Assembly: GCA_019637555.1 (NCBI GenBank)
Contig: JAHBVK010000003.1
Span: 158,236 to 222,235 of the forward strand
DNA from: Anaerolineae bacterium
Lineage (GTDB): Bacteria; Chloroflexota; Anaerolineae; Aggregatilineales; UBA2796
Reading direction: 5' to 3'
DNA length: 64,000 nt
Both the position numbers and the translations under genes were made by a program. The notes beneath the pieces were generated by a model. The model made no database searches, was not told the DNA's origin, and saw only the letters and a program-made list of their open reading frames with translations. Below, piece after piece: positions 42,795 through 49,921 of this stretch (positions are counted from its first letter, which is position 1; each line of letters starts with the position of its first letter).

Positions 42795-42823
42795 AGTATA
42801 GGCATCGTTTAAGAGAATGTCAA
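42795..42823 (-). promoter_or_regulatory. Consensus promoter upstream of the SWIM gene leader
   Basis: On the minus strand, TTGACA (42823-42818), a 17-bp spacer and TATACT (42800-42795). The predicted start is at about 42788. One of the best sigma-70 matches in the window. Confidence 0.75.
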
Positions 42824-43062
42824 GCAGTTAATCAGCCTATAACATTTTGCGCCGATCCCGCCGTGACGCCATAAATGCCGATCCTCATGGGCAGCCGGAG
42901 CACCCCTCTTAGGCACAGTCACAAGGCTGTATCAATCTGCGGACTCGCACACAAGTTTCGGGTATCATAGGGAACACAATAGAGATAGAATTACTCTGGT
43001 GTCACAAATCGGCTTCGGCTCAATTCAACCTCGGCATGATGGCATAAGCAGGCGCAAATTCT

Positions 43063-44262
43063 ATGTCCCCCAAAAACACGCGTATTATCGTTGTTGACCG
43101 CAAGCAAGAGACTTATCAGGTGGTGCGCGGCGCGCTCGATCTGATGGAACGCCATCCGCGCATGATCCATACGCACACACCGGAAGATGCGCTGGCGGAA
43201 TTACGGGCTAGCGGTGCCGATCTGCTGGTGACGGCGCAAGCGCTGCAGGCAGGCGATGATGGACTGGAACTGGCACTTGCCGCCAAACGGGAACTCGCCG
43301 CGCTGACGGTGGCGGTGATCGCTGAAGGGGACGATCCCGAAATTGAAGGGGCTGCCGAGTCCACGCTGTTCACCTACCTGCGCCGCCCGTTCATCCCCGA
43401 ATCCTTCCTGCGGATCGTGCGTCTTGCACTGGATGGACCGGAAGCCGTCGCCGCCGAACCTGCTGCTGCCGCCAAAGAAGTGCTGATCCCTGTACCCGAA
43501 ATCGACACCACCCGTTTGCACCCACCGTTGTTCCAATTACTGCGCGATGTCAGTGCGATGGCGGTGGTGCTGGCAAATCGGCACGGCAAGGTGATCACTT
43601 ACGAGGGTGCAGCGGGCTACGTTGACCGCGACCTGATCGCCGTCGCTGTCAGCCATTCGATGCAGGGATTACCGCGCATCATGCCAATCGTCGGGGAGCA
43701 GCCGCGCATGTTACAGTTCTTCGACGGCGATAAGCGCGATCTGTTCGTGCTGGCGCTCGGTCTACATTATTTCGTGGTGCTGATCTTCGAGGGCAACGAG
43801 CCAGCCGCCGCGCTGGGTAAAGTGCGCAGCTTCGGCTTCTCTGCCATCAACGCGATGCTCAATCTGATGAGTTTGGAAGTCGCCTACAGCACCAAGATGC
43901 TGCCAACGACTGCCGCCAAACGCGACACGGGCGAACTGCATTTGCCGCGCCGCCGCCGCACGCAGGAGATCAACATCTCGGCGGGCTTGGGCGTACTGCC
44001 GACGGTGCCAGCCCCGCGCCCGGATCAGGTTCGACAGGAGAGCAAACCCCGCGCTGCCGAGCCTGAACCGATGCTCGATCCGATCCCCAACTTCGATCCC
44101 AATATTCTGGATAATCTTGGTGAACTCGATCTCAGCGCGGCGGATGACCTATTCAATGACAGCGCCGTGCAGCAGACTCTCCGCCGCAACGATGGACCGA
44201 GGATCAGCTTTGAGGACGCCATGATGCAGGGGATCATCAGCGGGCTGGAGGAAGATCAGTAA
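43063..44262 (+). CDS. Pseudo-receiver protein with a Roadblock/LC7-like domain
   Basis: 399 residues. Residues 1-130 have the receiver fold (RIIVVDRKQETYQVV, then TYLRRPFIPESFLRIV at the end), but the phosphoacceptor position reads LLVTAQAL, with no Asp, so it cannot be phosphorylated in the normal way. A central domain (about 155-280) with MAVVLANRHGKVITYEG and the FVVLIFEG strand resembles Roadblock/LC7 proteins that regulate small GTPases. The last 120 residues are Pro/Arg-rich and probably disordered, ending in an acidic helix. It is probably a scaffold or GTPase-linked polarity regulator; no GTPase gene is adjacent. The 428-bp gap on its left holds the SWIM leader; its own promoter is not clear. 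Confidence 0.72.
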   Translation: MSPKNTRIIVVDRKQETYQVVRGALDLMERHPRMIHTHTPEDALAELRASGADLLVTAQALQAGDDGLELALAAKRELAALTVAVIAEGDDPEIEGAAESTLFTYLRRPFIPESFLRIVRLALDGPEAVAAEPAAAAKEVLIPVPEIDTTRLHPPLFQLLRDVSAMAVVLANRHGKVITYEGAAGYVDRDLIAVAVSHSMQGLPRIMPIVGEQPRMLQFFDGDKRDLFVLALGLHYFVVLIFEGNEPAAALGKVRSFGFSAINAMLNLMSLEVAYSTKMLPTTAAKRDTGELHLPRRRRTQEINISAGLGVLPTVPAPRPDQVRQESKPRAAEPEPMLDPIPNFDPNILDNLGELDLSAADDLFNDSAVQQTLRRNDGPRISFEDAMMQGIISGLEEDQ

Positions 44263-44567
44263 GCTCCCGTGACAGCTTGCTAGTCCGAATCGTATAGCGT
44301 ACTAATCACCTCAGTTCGAGTCTGATCCATCGCGCCATTCAGCAAGTCTATCCCGCTGCATTATGCTCATGCTGCTAAGCGCTTGCCTCGCCACATTAAG
44401 TGCTAATCACTCATTTGGGCAATCGCGCCAGCGTCTACGTAATGAGTCGCCAAAGCGATAAATTCTCTGCAAAAAGTCTATAAATCCCTTGTCACTCAAA
44501 TTGTATTAGTGTGAAAATTGTAATACCATACGATTATCTCGTATGAGATATGTAGGAGGAGTTACCT
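44263..44567. other. Intergenic region before the secreted-protein gene
   Basis: 305 bp with no supported gene. It becomes AT-rich toward the right. The only structure is the CATACG/CGTATG inverted repeat at 44527. Confidence 0.45.
44527..44561 (+). promoter_or_regulatory. Inverted repeat and strong ribosome site
   Basis: CATACG (44527-44532) and CGTATG (44540-44545) are followed by AGGAGGAG (44554-44561), 6 nt before the ATG. The hairpin is close enough to influence ribosome access. Confidence 0.45.
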
Positions 44568-45032
44568 ATGCAGCTCAATAAGCTCACGCGAACTTGCTTC
44601 ATCCTCGCCATTGTCGCCGCTGTCGTGCTAGCTGGCAGCCTGACACCAGCCAAAGCTGATCCCGGTGGAGTGGTCGCCAACGCTGGTCCTGCTGGCAGCA
44701 GCGGAGCCGGGCTTGCCTCAATTGCTGCTGTACCCATCGCCACCTACGCCGTTGGTGACGAGATTAACTGGTTCGCCAGCATCTCCACCAACATCGATCT
44801 GGATATGTGGGATGTCTCGTGCGTCCCCGAAGCCGTCTGGCCCGCCCGCGATGAGGGTATCGTGCTGACGCGCACCGAGGGTTATGGCGGCACATTAGCT
44901 GCCGGAGAATCCGCCGAGCAGGATTTCTTCTATGATGCTCTAGAAGCTGGTCAGTACGAGATCGCCTGCTATTTCTGGGTGAATGATGCCTTCTACGCTC
45001 GTTTAGCATGGCTGATCGAAGTCACTGAATAG
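44568..45032 (+). CDS. Small secreted protein of unknown function
   Basis: 154 residues. A signal peptide (LTRTCFILAIVAAVVLAGS, cleavage near AKA about residue 30) is followed by a Gly/Ala-rich linker and an acidic domain of about 95 residues. That domain has two Cys (DVSCVPEAVW and YEIACYFWV), which could form a disulfide, and several beta strands, suggesting a small Ig-like or CARDB-like sandwich. I do not recognise a family. The strong ribosome site and the long terminator suggest high expression. It stands alone between the pseudo-receiver gene and the nucleoside hydrolase operon. Confidence 0.8.
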   Translation: MQLNKLTRTCFILAIVAAVVLAGSLTPAKADPGGVVANAGPAGSSGAGLASIAAVPIATYAVGDEINWFASISTNIDLDMWDVSCVPEAVWPARDEGIVLTRTEGYGGTLAAGESAEQDFFYDALEAGQYEIACYFWVNDAFYARLAWLIEVTE

Positions 45033-45064
45033 CCCTCAGCAGCGATCCAACTGCATACGAAAAC

Positions 45065-45093
45065 AGAGAGGGGAGTCAACGACTCCCCTCTCT
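45065..45093 (+). terminator. Terminator-like hairpin after the secreted-protein gene
   Basis: A perfect 13-bp stem AGAGAGGGGAGTC/GACTCCCCTCTCT with a 3-nt loop, between convergent genes. The T run is weak (TCTTCAT). Confidence 0.75.
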
Positions 45094-45125
45094 TCATACC
45101 CGGCAGTAACGAAGTACCGCGGCGA

Positions 45126-46100
45126 CTAGCTCAGGCACTTGTATAGCAGTTCTTTCCAGCGTTCATTATCCAGCGACCAGCACACGCTGATGTGAGGCTT
45201 GCCCTTCTGCACGACTGGCTGCCACATCTCTACATTTTCGGTTTCGTAGTTGGTTACATTGCAAGAATCCACGATGGTCATACCGCGTGTGAAGGTGCCA
45301 TCGCACTCGATCTCTACGTAGTGTTTACTGCTGCGGGTGCAGATCGTCGGATCGATTGCCACTGCCATCGCCGTAGGGTCGGGCAAGCCGAGTCCCGGAT
45401 CACCGAGCCATTCGCGGCTTGCTTTCAGCGCGGAAGCGTTGCAGTCGATAGCGAAGTTTGAGTACTTGGTGTTGATTACTTGCTTGCAGTGATGCATATC
45501 CTCATCGCTGAGATTCGCCTCGCCGCGACACAACTCCCAGCCAACCATCTCAATTGGCAGACCGCTGCGGAAACAGATACGCGCCGCTTCGGGATCGCAC
45601 CAGATGTTGTACTCAGCAGCGGGCGTCACGTTGCCGACGGTATTCGCCGCCCCACCCATGACCACGCAGCGTGAGACGTTGCCCACGATCTCCGGCGCTT
45701 TGCTCAATGCCAGCGCCACGTTGGTCAGCGGACCCAACGTGACAAGGATGATGCCCGGGTTCGCTTTGATCGTCTCGATCAGCGCGTCAACGGCGTGCCC
45801 TTGCCGAGGCTGCATCTTGGGCGCGGGATACTCCATGTTACCCATGCCGTCATTGCCGTGAAAGAAGTAGGCGCGGTAGACCTCGCGGGTCAGTGGTGCA
45901 TCCGCCCCGTGATAGACGGGTACGTCGGTCTTGCCGCACAGTTCCAGCGTGTAACGGGCATTGATGCTGCCTTGGGCAACAGGCATATTCCCCGCCACGA
46001 TGGTGACCGCCTTAATGTCGATGTCCGGTGTACGCGCTGCCATCAGGATGGCGACCGCATCATCGGAAGCGGTGTCAGTGTCAATGATCATACTACGCAT
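45126..46100 (-). CDS. Nucleoside hydrolase
   Basis: 324 residues of the inosine-uridine hydrolase family, which cleaves the N-glycosidic bond of ribonucleosides. The calcium-binding N-terminal motif DTDTASDD is present; VTLGPLTNVALAL and NIWCDPEAA are also family signatures. ATG 46100 is chosen; a longer frame to 46148 only reads through the left inverted repeat of the adjacent cassette. It is the last gene of the PfkB/YjbQ/nucleoside hydrolase operon, now separated from its upstream paralogue by the cassette. Base specificity cannot be told. Confidence 0.92.
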   Translation of the reverse strand: MRSMIIDTDTASDDAVAILMAARTPDIDIKAVTIVAGNMPVAQGSINARYTLELCGKTDVPVYHGADAPLTREVYRAYFFHGNDGMGNMEYPAPKMQPRQGHAVDALIETIKANPGIILVTLGPLTNVALALSKAPEIVGNVSRCVVMGGAANTVGNVTPAAEYNIWCDPEAARICFRSGLPIEMVGWELCRGEANLSDEDMHHCKQVINTKYSNFAIDCNASALKASREWLGDPGLGLPDPTAMAVAIDPTICTRSSKHYVEIECDGTFTRGMTIVDSCNVTNYETENVEMWQPVVQKGKPHISVCWSLDNERWKELLYKCLS

Positions 46101-46122
46101 AAGTAAATGGGTTCCTTTCTTA

Positions 46123-46188
46123 CCCCTCACCTCGACGCTTCGCGCCACCCCTCTCCTACGCTGCGTGAGTACACTGCGGGGAGAGGGG
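46123..46188 (+). repeat. Left inverted repeat of the DUF559 cassette
   Basis: 66 bp, starting CCCCTCACCTCGACGC and ending GGGGAGAGGGG. It contains a CGCTTCGCG hairpin and the CCTCTCC/GGAGAGG blocks of repeat family A. Confidence 0.85.
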
Positions 46189-46197
46189 AAGTGGATG

Positions 46198-46566
46198 TTA
46201 GGTCGTGAGGGAATCTCGAATTTTGGTCAACACAGAACCAAGACTTTTCTCTACTTCGTCGGCGGTCACGCGGATAAAGTGGATGCCAAGCGACTCGAGT
46301 ATCTCTTGTCGCTCTTGATCTAACTTTTCTTGGACTTCATCTATGTGATAGCCGCCGTCAACTTCCACAGCTAGTTTCGCATCGGCGCAATAAAAATTCA
46401 CTATATATGCGCCGATTGGTTGCTGATACCTAAATTTATAGCCATCCATTTTCCGCCCGCGTAGCGATTCCCATAATAAATCTTCGCTGCGCGTCGGTAT
46501 TTTCCTAATCCTCTGCGCGATCTCGTGCATCCGATGTGGCAACTCGCGCGAAATCTCAAATTCCAT
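46198..46566 (-). CDS. DUF559 protein, Vsr-like PD-(D/E)XK endonuclease fold
   Basis: 122 residues of full family length. The helix SEDLLWESLRGRK (27-39) and KFRYQQPIG (44-52) are DUF559 signatures. The predicted nuclease core is YIVNFYCADAKLAVEVDGGYH (54-74), with acidic E68 and D70 and H74, related to very-short-patch repair endonucleases. ATG 46566 has AGGGGA 6-7 nt upstream and lies just inside the right inverted repeat. An in-frame ATG at 46590 abuts the repeat, and the frame is even open through it. Function is unknown for the family. Its position as the sole gene between inverted repeats suggests that it acts on those repeats or moves with them. Confidence 0.85.
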   Translation of the reverse strand: MEFEISRELPHRMHEIAQRIRKIPTRSEDLLWESLRGRKMDGYKFRYQQPIGAYIVNFYCADAKLAVEVDGGYHIDEVQEKLDQERQEILESLGIHFIRVTADEVEKSLGSVLTKIRDSLTT

Positions 46567-46590
46567 CAGGTTTCCCCTGAAGGTGATCAT

Positions 46591-46656
46591 CCCCCCTCCC
46601 CACAGTGTACTCACGCAGCGTGGGAGAGGGGTGGCGCGAAGCGCCGGGGTGAGGGG
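46591..46656 (-). repeat. Right inverted repeat of the DUF559 cassette
   Basis: 66 bp, the reverse complement of 46123-46188 with five transitions. The open frame of the DUF559 gene continues through it upstream, but the ribosome site and ATG lie inside the cassette. Confidence 0.85.
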
Positions 46657-46671
46657 CAACCAGCGCCTAAC

Positions 46672-47625
46672 TTAGCTCCCGCGCATCCGGCTCAACTCTA
46701 GATCGACTACGCCTTGCCCGTTGACGCCAACGCAGACATTGATGCGCGGGCGGTTTTCCCATGGCGGCAGGATGTAGACATCAGGATGCAGTGTGGGCCA
46801 CGTCTTGCCGCGACTGATCCCGTCGTTGGTATCCACGCGGATGGGAAGCTGCTTGGTGGTGAACAGCGAGGGATCGATCAGATAGGCAATGGCAGAAGGA
46901 TCGTGAACGAAAATGCCGTTCAACTCCTCGTATCTGCCGTAGAACGCCTGATACAGCGGCACGATCTTGGCGATGTGCTGCGCCATGGGATTATCGAACT
47001 TGCTGTATTCACTCAGATGATCAGGCGTCATCACCGTTTGCTGTGTTACGTCCAGCCCGACCATCGTCAATTGCCAATCCGCGCCGAAAACCACATCGGC
47101 AGCTTCGGGATCGTTATGGATGTTCGCTTCGGCAGCGGGCGTAGCGTTACCGGGACCGAGCGCGTTGCCGCCCATGATCACCACTTCTTTGACCCGCTGC
47201 GCGATACGCGGTTCCAGCCGCAGCGCCAGCGCGATATTGGTGAGCGGTCCAATGGGCACGAGGGTCACTTCATCAGGTTGGCTCATCACCTGCTCAACAA
47301 TGAACTGTGCGGCGGTCTTATCCACTGGCTTGGTGGTCGGATCAGGCAGGAATACATTGCCCTGACCATCTTCGCCATGAACGTAAGGTACAGGACCGCC
47401 ATATGGCACCGCCAGCGGATTATCCGCGCCGTGAGCGACAGGAATATCGGGGCGTCCGGCGATCTCCATCAGTCGCAGCGCGTTGGTGGTCGCCAGTGAG
47501 GTATGCACGTTGCCGAAAATAGTGGTCAAGCCGATGAGTTCAAGTTCCGGTGAGCGCATGGCGAAATAGATCGCCATCGCGTCGTCTACGCCGGGATCAG
47601 TGTCGATGATAATTTTACGTGGCAT
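46672..47625 (-). CDS. Nucleoside hydrolase, paralogue
   Basis: 317 residues with the calcium motif DTDPGVDDA near the N-terminus, VPIGPLTNIALAL, and EANIHNDPEAAD in the family positions. It is only moderately similar to the copy at 45126, so the two probably differ in substrate. It is encoded 6 bp after yjbQ in the same operon. Together with the PfkB kinase it suggests nucleoside breakdown to base and ribose, followed by ribose phosphorylation. Confidence 0.93.
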   Translation of the reverse strand: MPRKIIIDTDPGVDDAMAIYFAMRSPELELIGLTTIFGNVHTSLATTNALRLMEIAGRPDIPVAHGADNPLAVPYGGPVPYVHGEDGQGNVFLPDPTTKPVDKTAAQFIVEQVMSQPDEVTLVPIGPLTNIALALRLEPRIAQRVKEVVIMGGNALGPGNATPAAEANIHNDPEAADVVFGADWQLTMVGLDVTQQTVMTPDHLSEYSKFDNPMAQHIAKIVPLYQAFYGRYEELNGIFVHDPSAIAYLIDPSLFTTKQLPIRVDTNDGISRGKTWPTLHPDVYILPPWENRPRINVCVGVNGQGVVDLELSRMRGS

Positions 47626-47631
47626 GATGAT

Positions 47632-48039
47632 TTATCCCTGAATGACTTTGATCTGTACCTGACGCTTGCGGGGTCCGTCGAATTCGTAAAAGAGGATGCT
47701 CTGCGATCCGCCGAGCAGCAGCTTGCCCTTGTTGAGGATCAGCGTGACACTGTGCCCGACAAGCGCAGCTTTGATATGTCCGGCGGCATCGGCGGGGGTA
47801 TCGTACTGGTGCGCGAAATCAACGCGCGTGGGCACAATTCGCCGCAGGTCGGCAACGATGTCCACTGCCGTCATCGGATCGAGCGCGGAGTTGATAGTGA
47901 TGGCGGCAGTTGTGTGCGGTACGAACAGCACGCAGATGCCCTCGGCAACGCCCGCCGACTCCACCGCAGCGCGCACTTGTGCAGTGATGTCGATGAGCGA
48001 GTCGCCCTTCTCGGTTTGTAGATCGATGGTGCTTAACAC
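47632..48039 (-). CDS. YjbQ/UPF0047 family protein
   Basis: 135 residues, the normal size. The family signatures FVPHTTAAITINS, DFAHQYDTPADAAGHIKAAL and GKLLLGGSQSILFYEFDGPR are all present; the His residues form a metal site. Annotated as a secondary thiamine-phosphate synthase on the basis of E. coli YjbQ complementation, but its true role is not settled. Its start overlaps the end of the PfkB kinase gene by 7 bp and its stop is 6 bp from the nucleoside hydrolase, so it is firmly embedded in this nucleoside operon. Confidence 0.92.
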   Translation of the reverse strand: MLSTIDLQTEKGDSLIDITAQVRAAVESAGVAEGICVLFVPHTTAAITINSALDPMTAVDIVADLRRIVPTRVDFAHQYDTPADAAGHIKAALVGHSVTLILNKGKLLLGGSQSILFYEFDGPRKRQVQIKVIQG

Positions 48040-48983
48040 GGTAATTCTAGTTTTACTCCTGTTTGCTCAAGAATGGATTTTATTTCAGCGCAGGTCGGTA
48101 CATGGCGACCCGCGCCAGCTTTCTGCACTGCCGCCGCGCCTGCCCCGTTGCCAATGATCAGCCGTTCGCGCCAATCATAGCCGCGCAGCAGCCCATACAA
48201 GAATCCGGCGTTGAAGCTGTCGCCCGCGCCAACGGTATCCACCACCTGCACCGGCAGGCTAGGCAGTTCCAGCGTCAGATCGGGTCGAAAGAGCGCCACG
48301 CCCGCCGCACCCCGCGTAGTGATCACTGCTTCCACACCGAGGTCGAACAGGTAACGCATAGCATCTGCGCCCTGCTTTCCTTCCGACACCAGCGGTAGTT
48401 CATCCTCGGTCATCCTGATGATCGTGGACTGCTGAACAGCACGGCGCACGCGGTCAGCGGCGATGCTGCGGATGGTTGGACCTGAGTCAAAATAGATCGG
48501 GATATCGCGCGCGCGTGCCGCCTCCAGAACCGGATCGATCAGTGGACTGATCTGCGTTTCGTGCAGCACATAGCCCTGCCAGTATAGCGCATCTGCTTGG
48601 CGTAAAGCATCCGCGATCTGCGCCGTGAATGGTGGCGGATCGCCCTGCCCCACGTTGCCGATGAAGACATGCTGCTTGCTCTGGTGGTCGATCAGCGCCA
48701 GAGTTAGCGGCGAGATCGTCGTCCGCGAAACGTCGATCAGGCTAGTGTCGATCCCCTCATCACGCAGCACTTCAAGCAGCAGCGTCCCCGCCGGATCAGT
48801 ACCCAGTGCGCCCAATGCCTGCACGCTAATGCCTAACCGCGCCGCCGCGATCATCACGTTGGCAGACGCGCCAGCCTCGAAGCGCATCGGGCGGGCATCT
48901 TGCGCCACACCTGCCATGATCGGCAGCGTCACTTCCGCGATCAAATCGGTAACCATTCCGGCGAGGCAGATCAAGCGTGGCAT
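48033..48983 (-). CDS. PfkB-family carbohydrate kinase
   Basis: 316 residues of the ribokinase fold. The first PfkB signature region is GASANVMIAAARLG and the second is DTVGAGDSFNAGFLYG, with the catalytic Asp in GAGD. It starts the operon PfkB, YjbQ, nucleoside hydrolase, nucleoside hydrolase. In this setting ribose or a nucleoside is the likeliest substrate, although fructose or other sugars cannot be excluded. It is divergent from the phosphatase gene across 164 bp. Confidence 0.9.
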   Translation of the reverse strand: MPRLICLAGMVTDLIAEVTLPIMAGVAQDARPMRFEAGASANVMIAAARLGISVQALGALGTDPAGTLLLEVLRDEGIDTSLIDVSRTTISPLTLALIDHQSKQHVFIGNVGQGDPPPFTAQIADALRQADALYWQGYVLHETQISPLIDPVLEAARARDIPIYFDSGPTIRSIAADRVRRAVQQSTIIRMTEDELPLVSEGKQGADAMRYLFDLGVEAVITTRGAAGVALFRPDLTLELPSLPVQVVDTVGAGDSFNAGFLYGLLRGYDWRERLIIGNGAGAAAVQKAGAGRHVPTCAEIKSILEQTGVKLELPC

Positions 48984-49147
48984 CAGCGGTAGATCCTTGA
49001 AGTAAGTGTAGGCGCTTGCAGACCTTCCATTGTACAGATTAAGATCAAAACTTACCGCTTCGACTTAACCAGACGTTACCCGCAACGTAATCTGCGATTA
49101 ACGCGACGGAAGCAAACTGCAACTTCAGGCATAGGAGCACGGAGCGT

Positions 49148-49912
49148 ATGAGCACAATCGTTCCCTTCGAGGCGAACTCGCGCCATATACCATTGGATGG
49201 TTGCTATAACCTGCGCGACATCGGCGGATATCCAACCCGTGATGGCAAAATGACGCGCTGGCGCACCGTCTATCGATCCGACAGCCTGCACCGCCTAACT
49301 GCCGACAGTCAGAATACGCTGCTCAGTGACGGTCTGAAAACGATCATCGATCTGCGTTTTCCCGAAGAAGTACAACACGATCCCAATGTATTCGCGGCAT
49401 CAACGGCGCTGCGCTACCATCACATCCCGCTCATCCTCCGCGATCCAGTGCAACCGAACGGCGATGGTCGGCGCCACGATGTACCGCCTAGCCTCTACGC
49501 GATCTATCTCAGCATCATCGACCGTTACCAGTCACAGGTATGCGCTGTCCTGACTACGATCAGCGAGAGCAGCTTCCCGGTACTGATTCACTGCACGGCA
49601 GGCAAGGATCGTACAGGCGTGATCATCGCACTGCTGCTCGGATTAGCGGGTGTGGAGCCAGAAACTATCGTTGAGGATTACGCACTTACCAGCACTTATC
49701 TGACGCCGCTGGTGGAAAGTTTGAAACAGCGCAGCGTCGAGTTGGGCATTGATCCCGAAGTCTATGCCAAAATGTTAGAGACACCACCACAAGCGATGCA
49801 CGATACGCTCATTCACATCGCCTCAGTCTATGGCAGTGTGGAAGCCTATCTACACGCCATTGGGCTAACCGACCAGCAATTGAAGACATTACGAGATCGC
49901 CTTGTGGAGTGA
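49148..49912 (+). CDS. Tyrosine-protein phosphatase (Y_phosphatase3 type)
   Basis: 254 residues. The active-site loop HCTAGKDRTG has the nucleophile C149 and the Arg that binds phosphate. The N-terminal NLRDIGGY and the YRSDSLHRL segment define the PTP family that contains bacterial dual-specificity and lipid phosphatases. It may act on phosphotyrosine proteins or phosphoinositides. ATG 49148 has GGAG about 7 nt upstream. It is convergent with the membrane glycosyltransferase-like gene (9-bp gap) and divergent from the kinase operon, so it is a lone gene. Confidence 0.9.
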   Translation: MSTIVPFEANSRHIPLDGCYNLRDIGGYPTRDGKMTRWRTVYRSDSLHRLTADSQNTLLSDGLKTIIDLRFPEEVQHDPNVFAASTALRYHHIPLILRDPVQPNGDGRRHDVPPSLYAIYLSIIDRYQSQVCAVLTTISESSFPVLIHCTAGKDRTGVIIALLLGLAGVEPETIVEDYALTSTYLTPLVESLKQRSVELGIDPEVYAKMLETPPQAMHDTLIHIASVYGSVEAYLHAIGLTDQQLKTLRDRLVE

Positions 49913-49921
49913 CTACGTTGT

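Larger units (their letters stand above)
46123..46656 (-). mobile_element. DUF559 endonuclease-like gene cassette bounded by 66-bp inverted repeats
   Basis: A 534-bp unit: a left inverted repeat (46123-46188), one gene that nearly fills the interior (46198-46566), and a right inverted repeat (46591-46656). The arms agree at 61 of 66 positions by direct comparison, and all five differences are transitions. It sits between two nucleoside hydrolase genes in an operon. Removing it would leave about 37 bp between them, a normal operon gap, which supports insertion. No target-site duplication is evident. No transposase is encoded, so movement would need the DUF559 protein itself or a factor in trans. 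Confidence 0.65.

Noticed and set aside
46123..46656. Restriction-modification or Vsr repair unit
   Set aside because: No DNA methyltransferase adjoins the DUF559 gene, and the inverted repeats are not explained by such a role.
46198..46659. Longer DUF559 start reading from TTG 46659 through the right repeat
   Set aside because: The extra residues are a translation of the repeat arm; AGGGGA upstream of ATG 46566 supports the shorter start.
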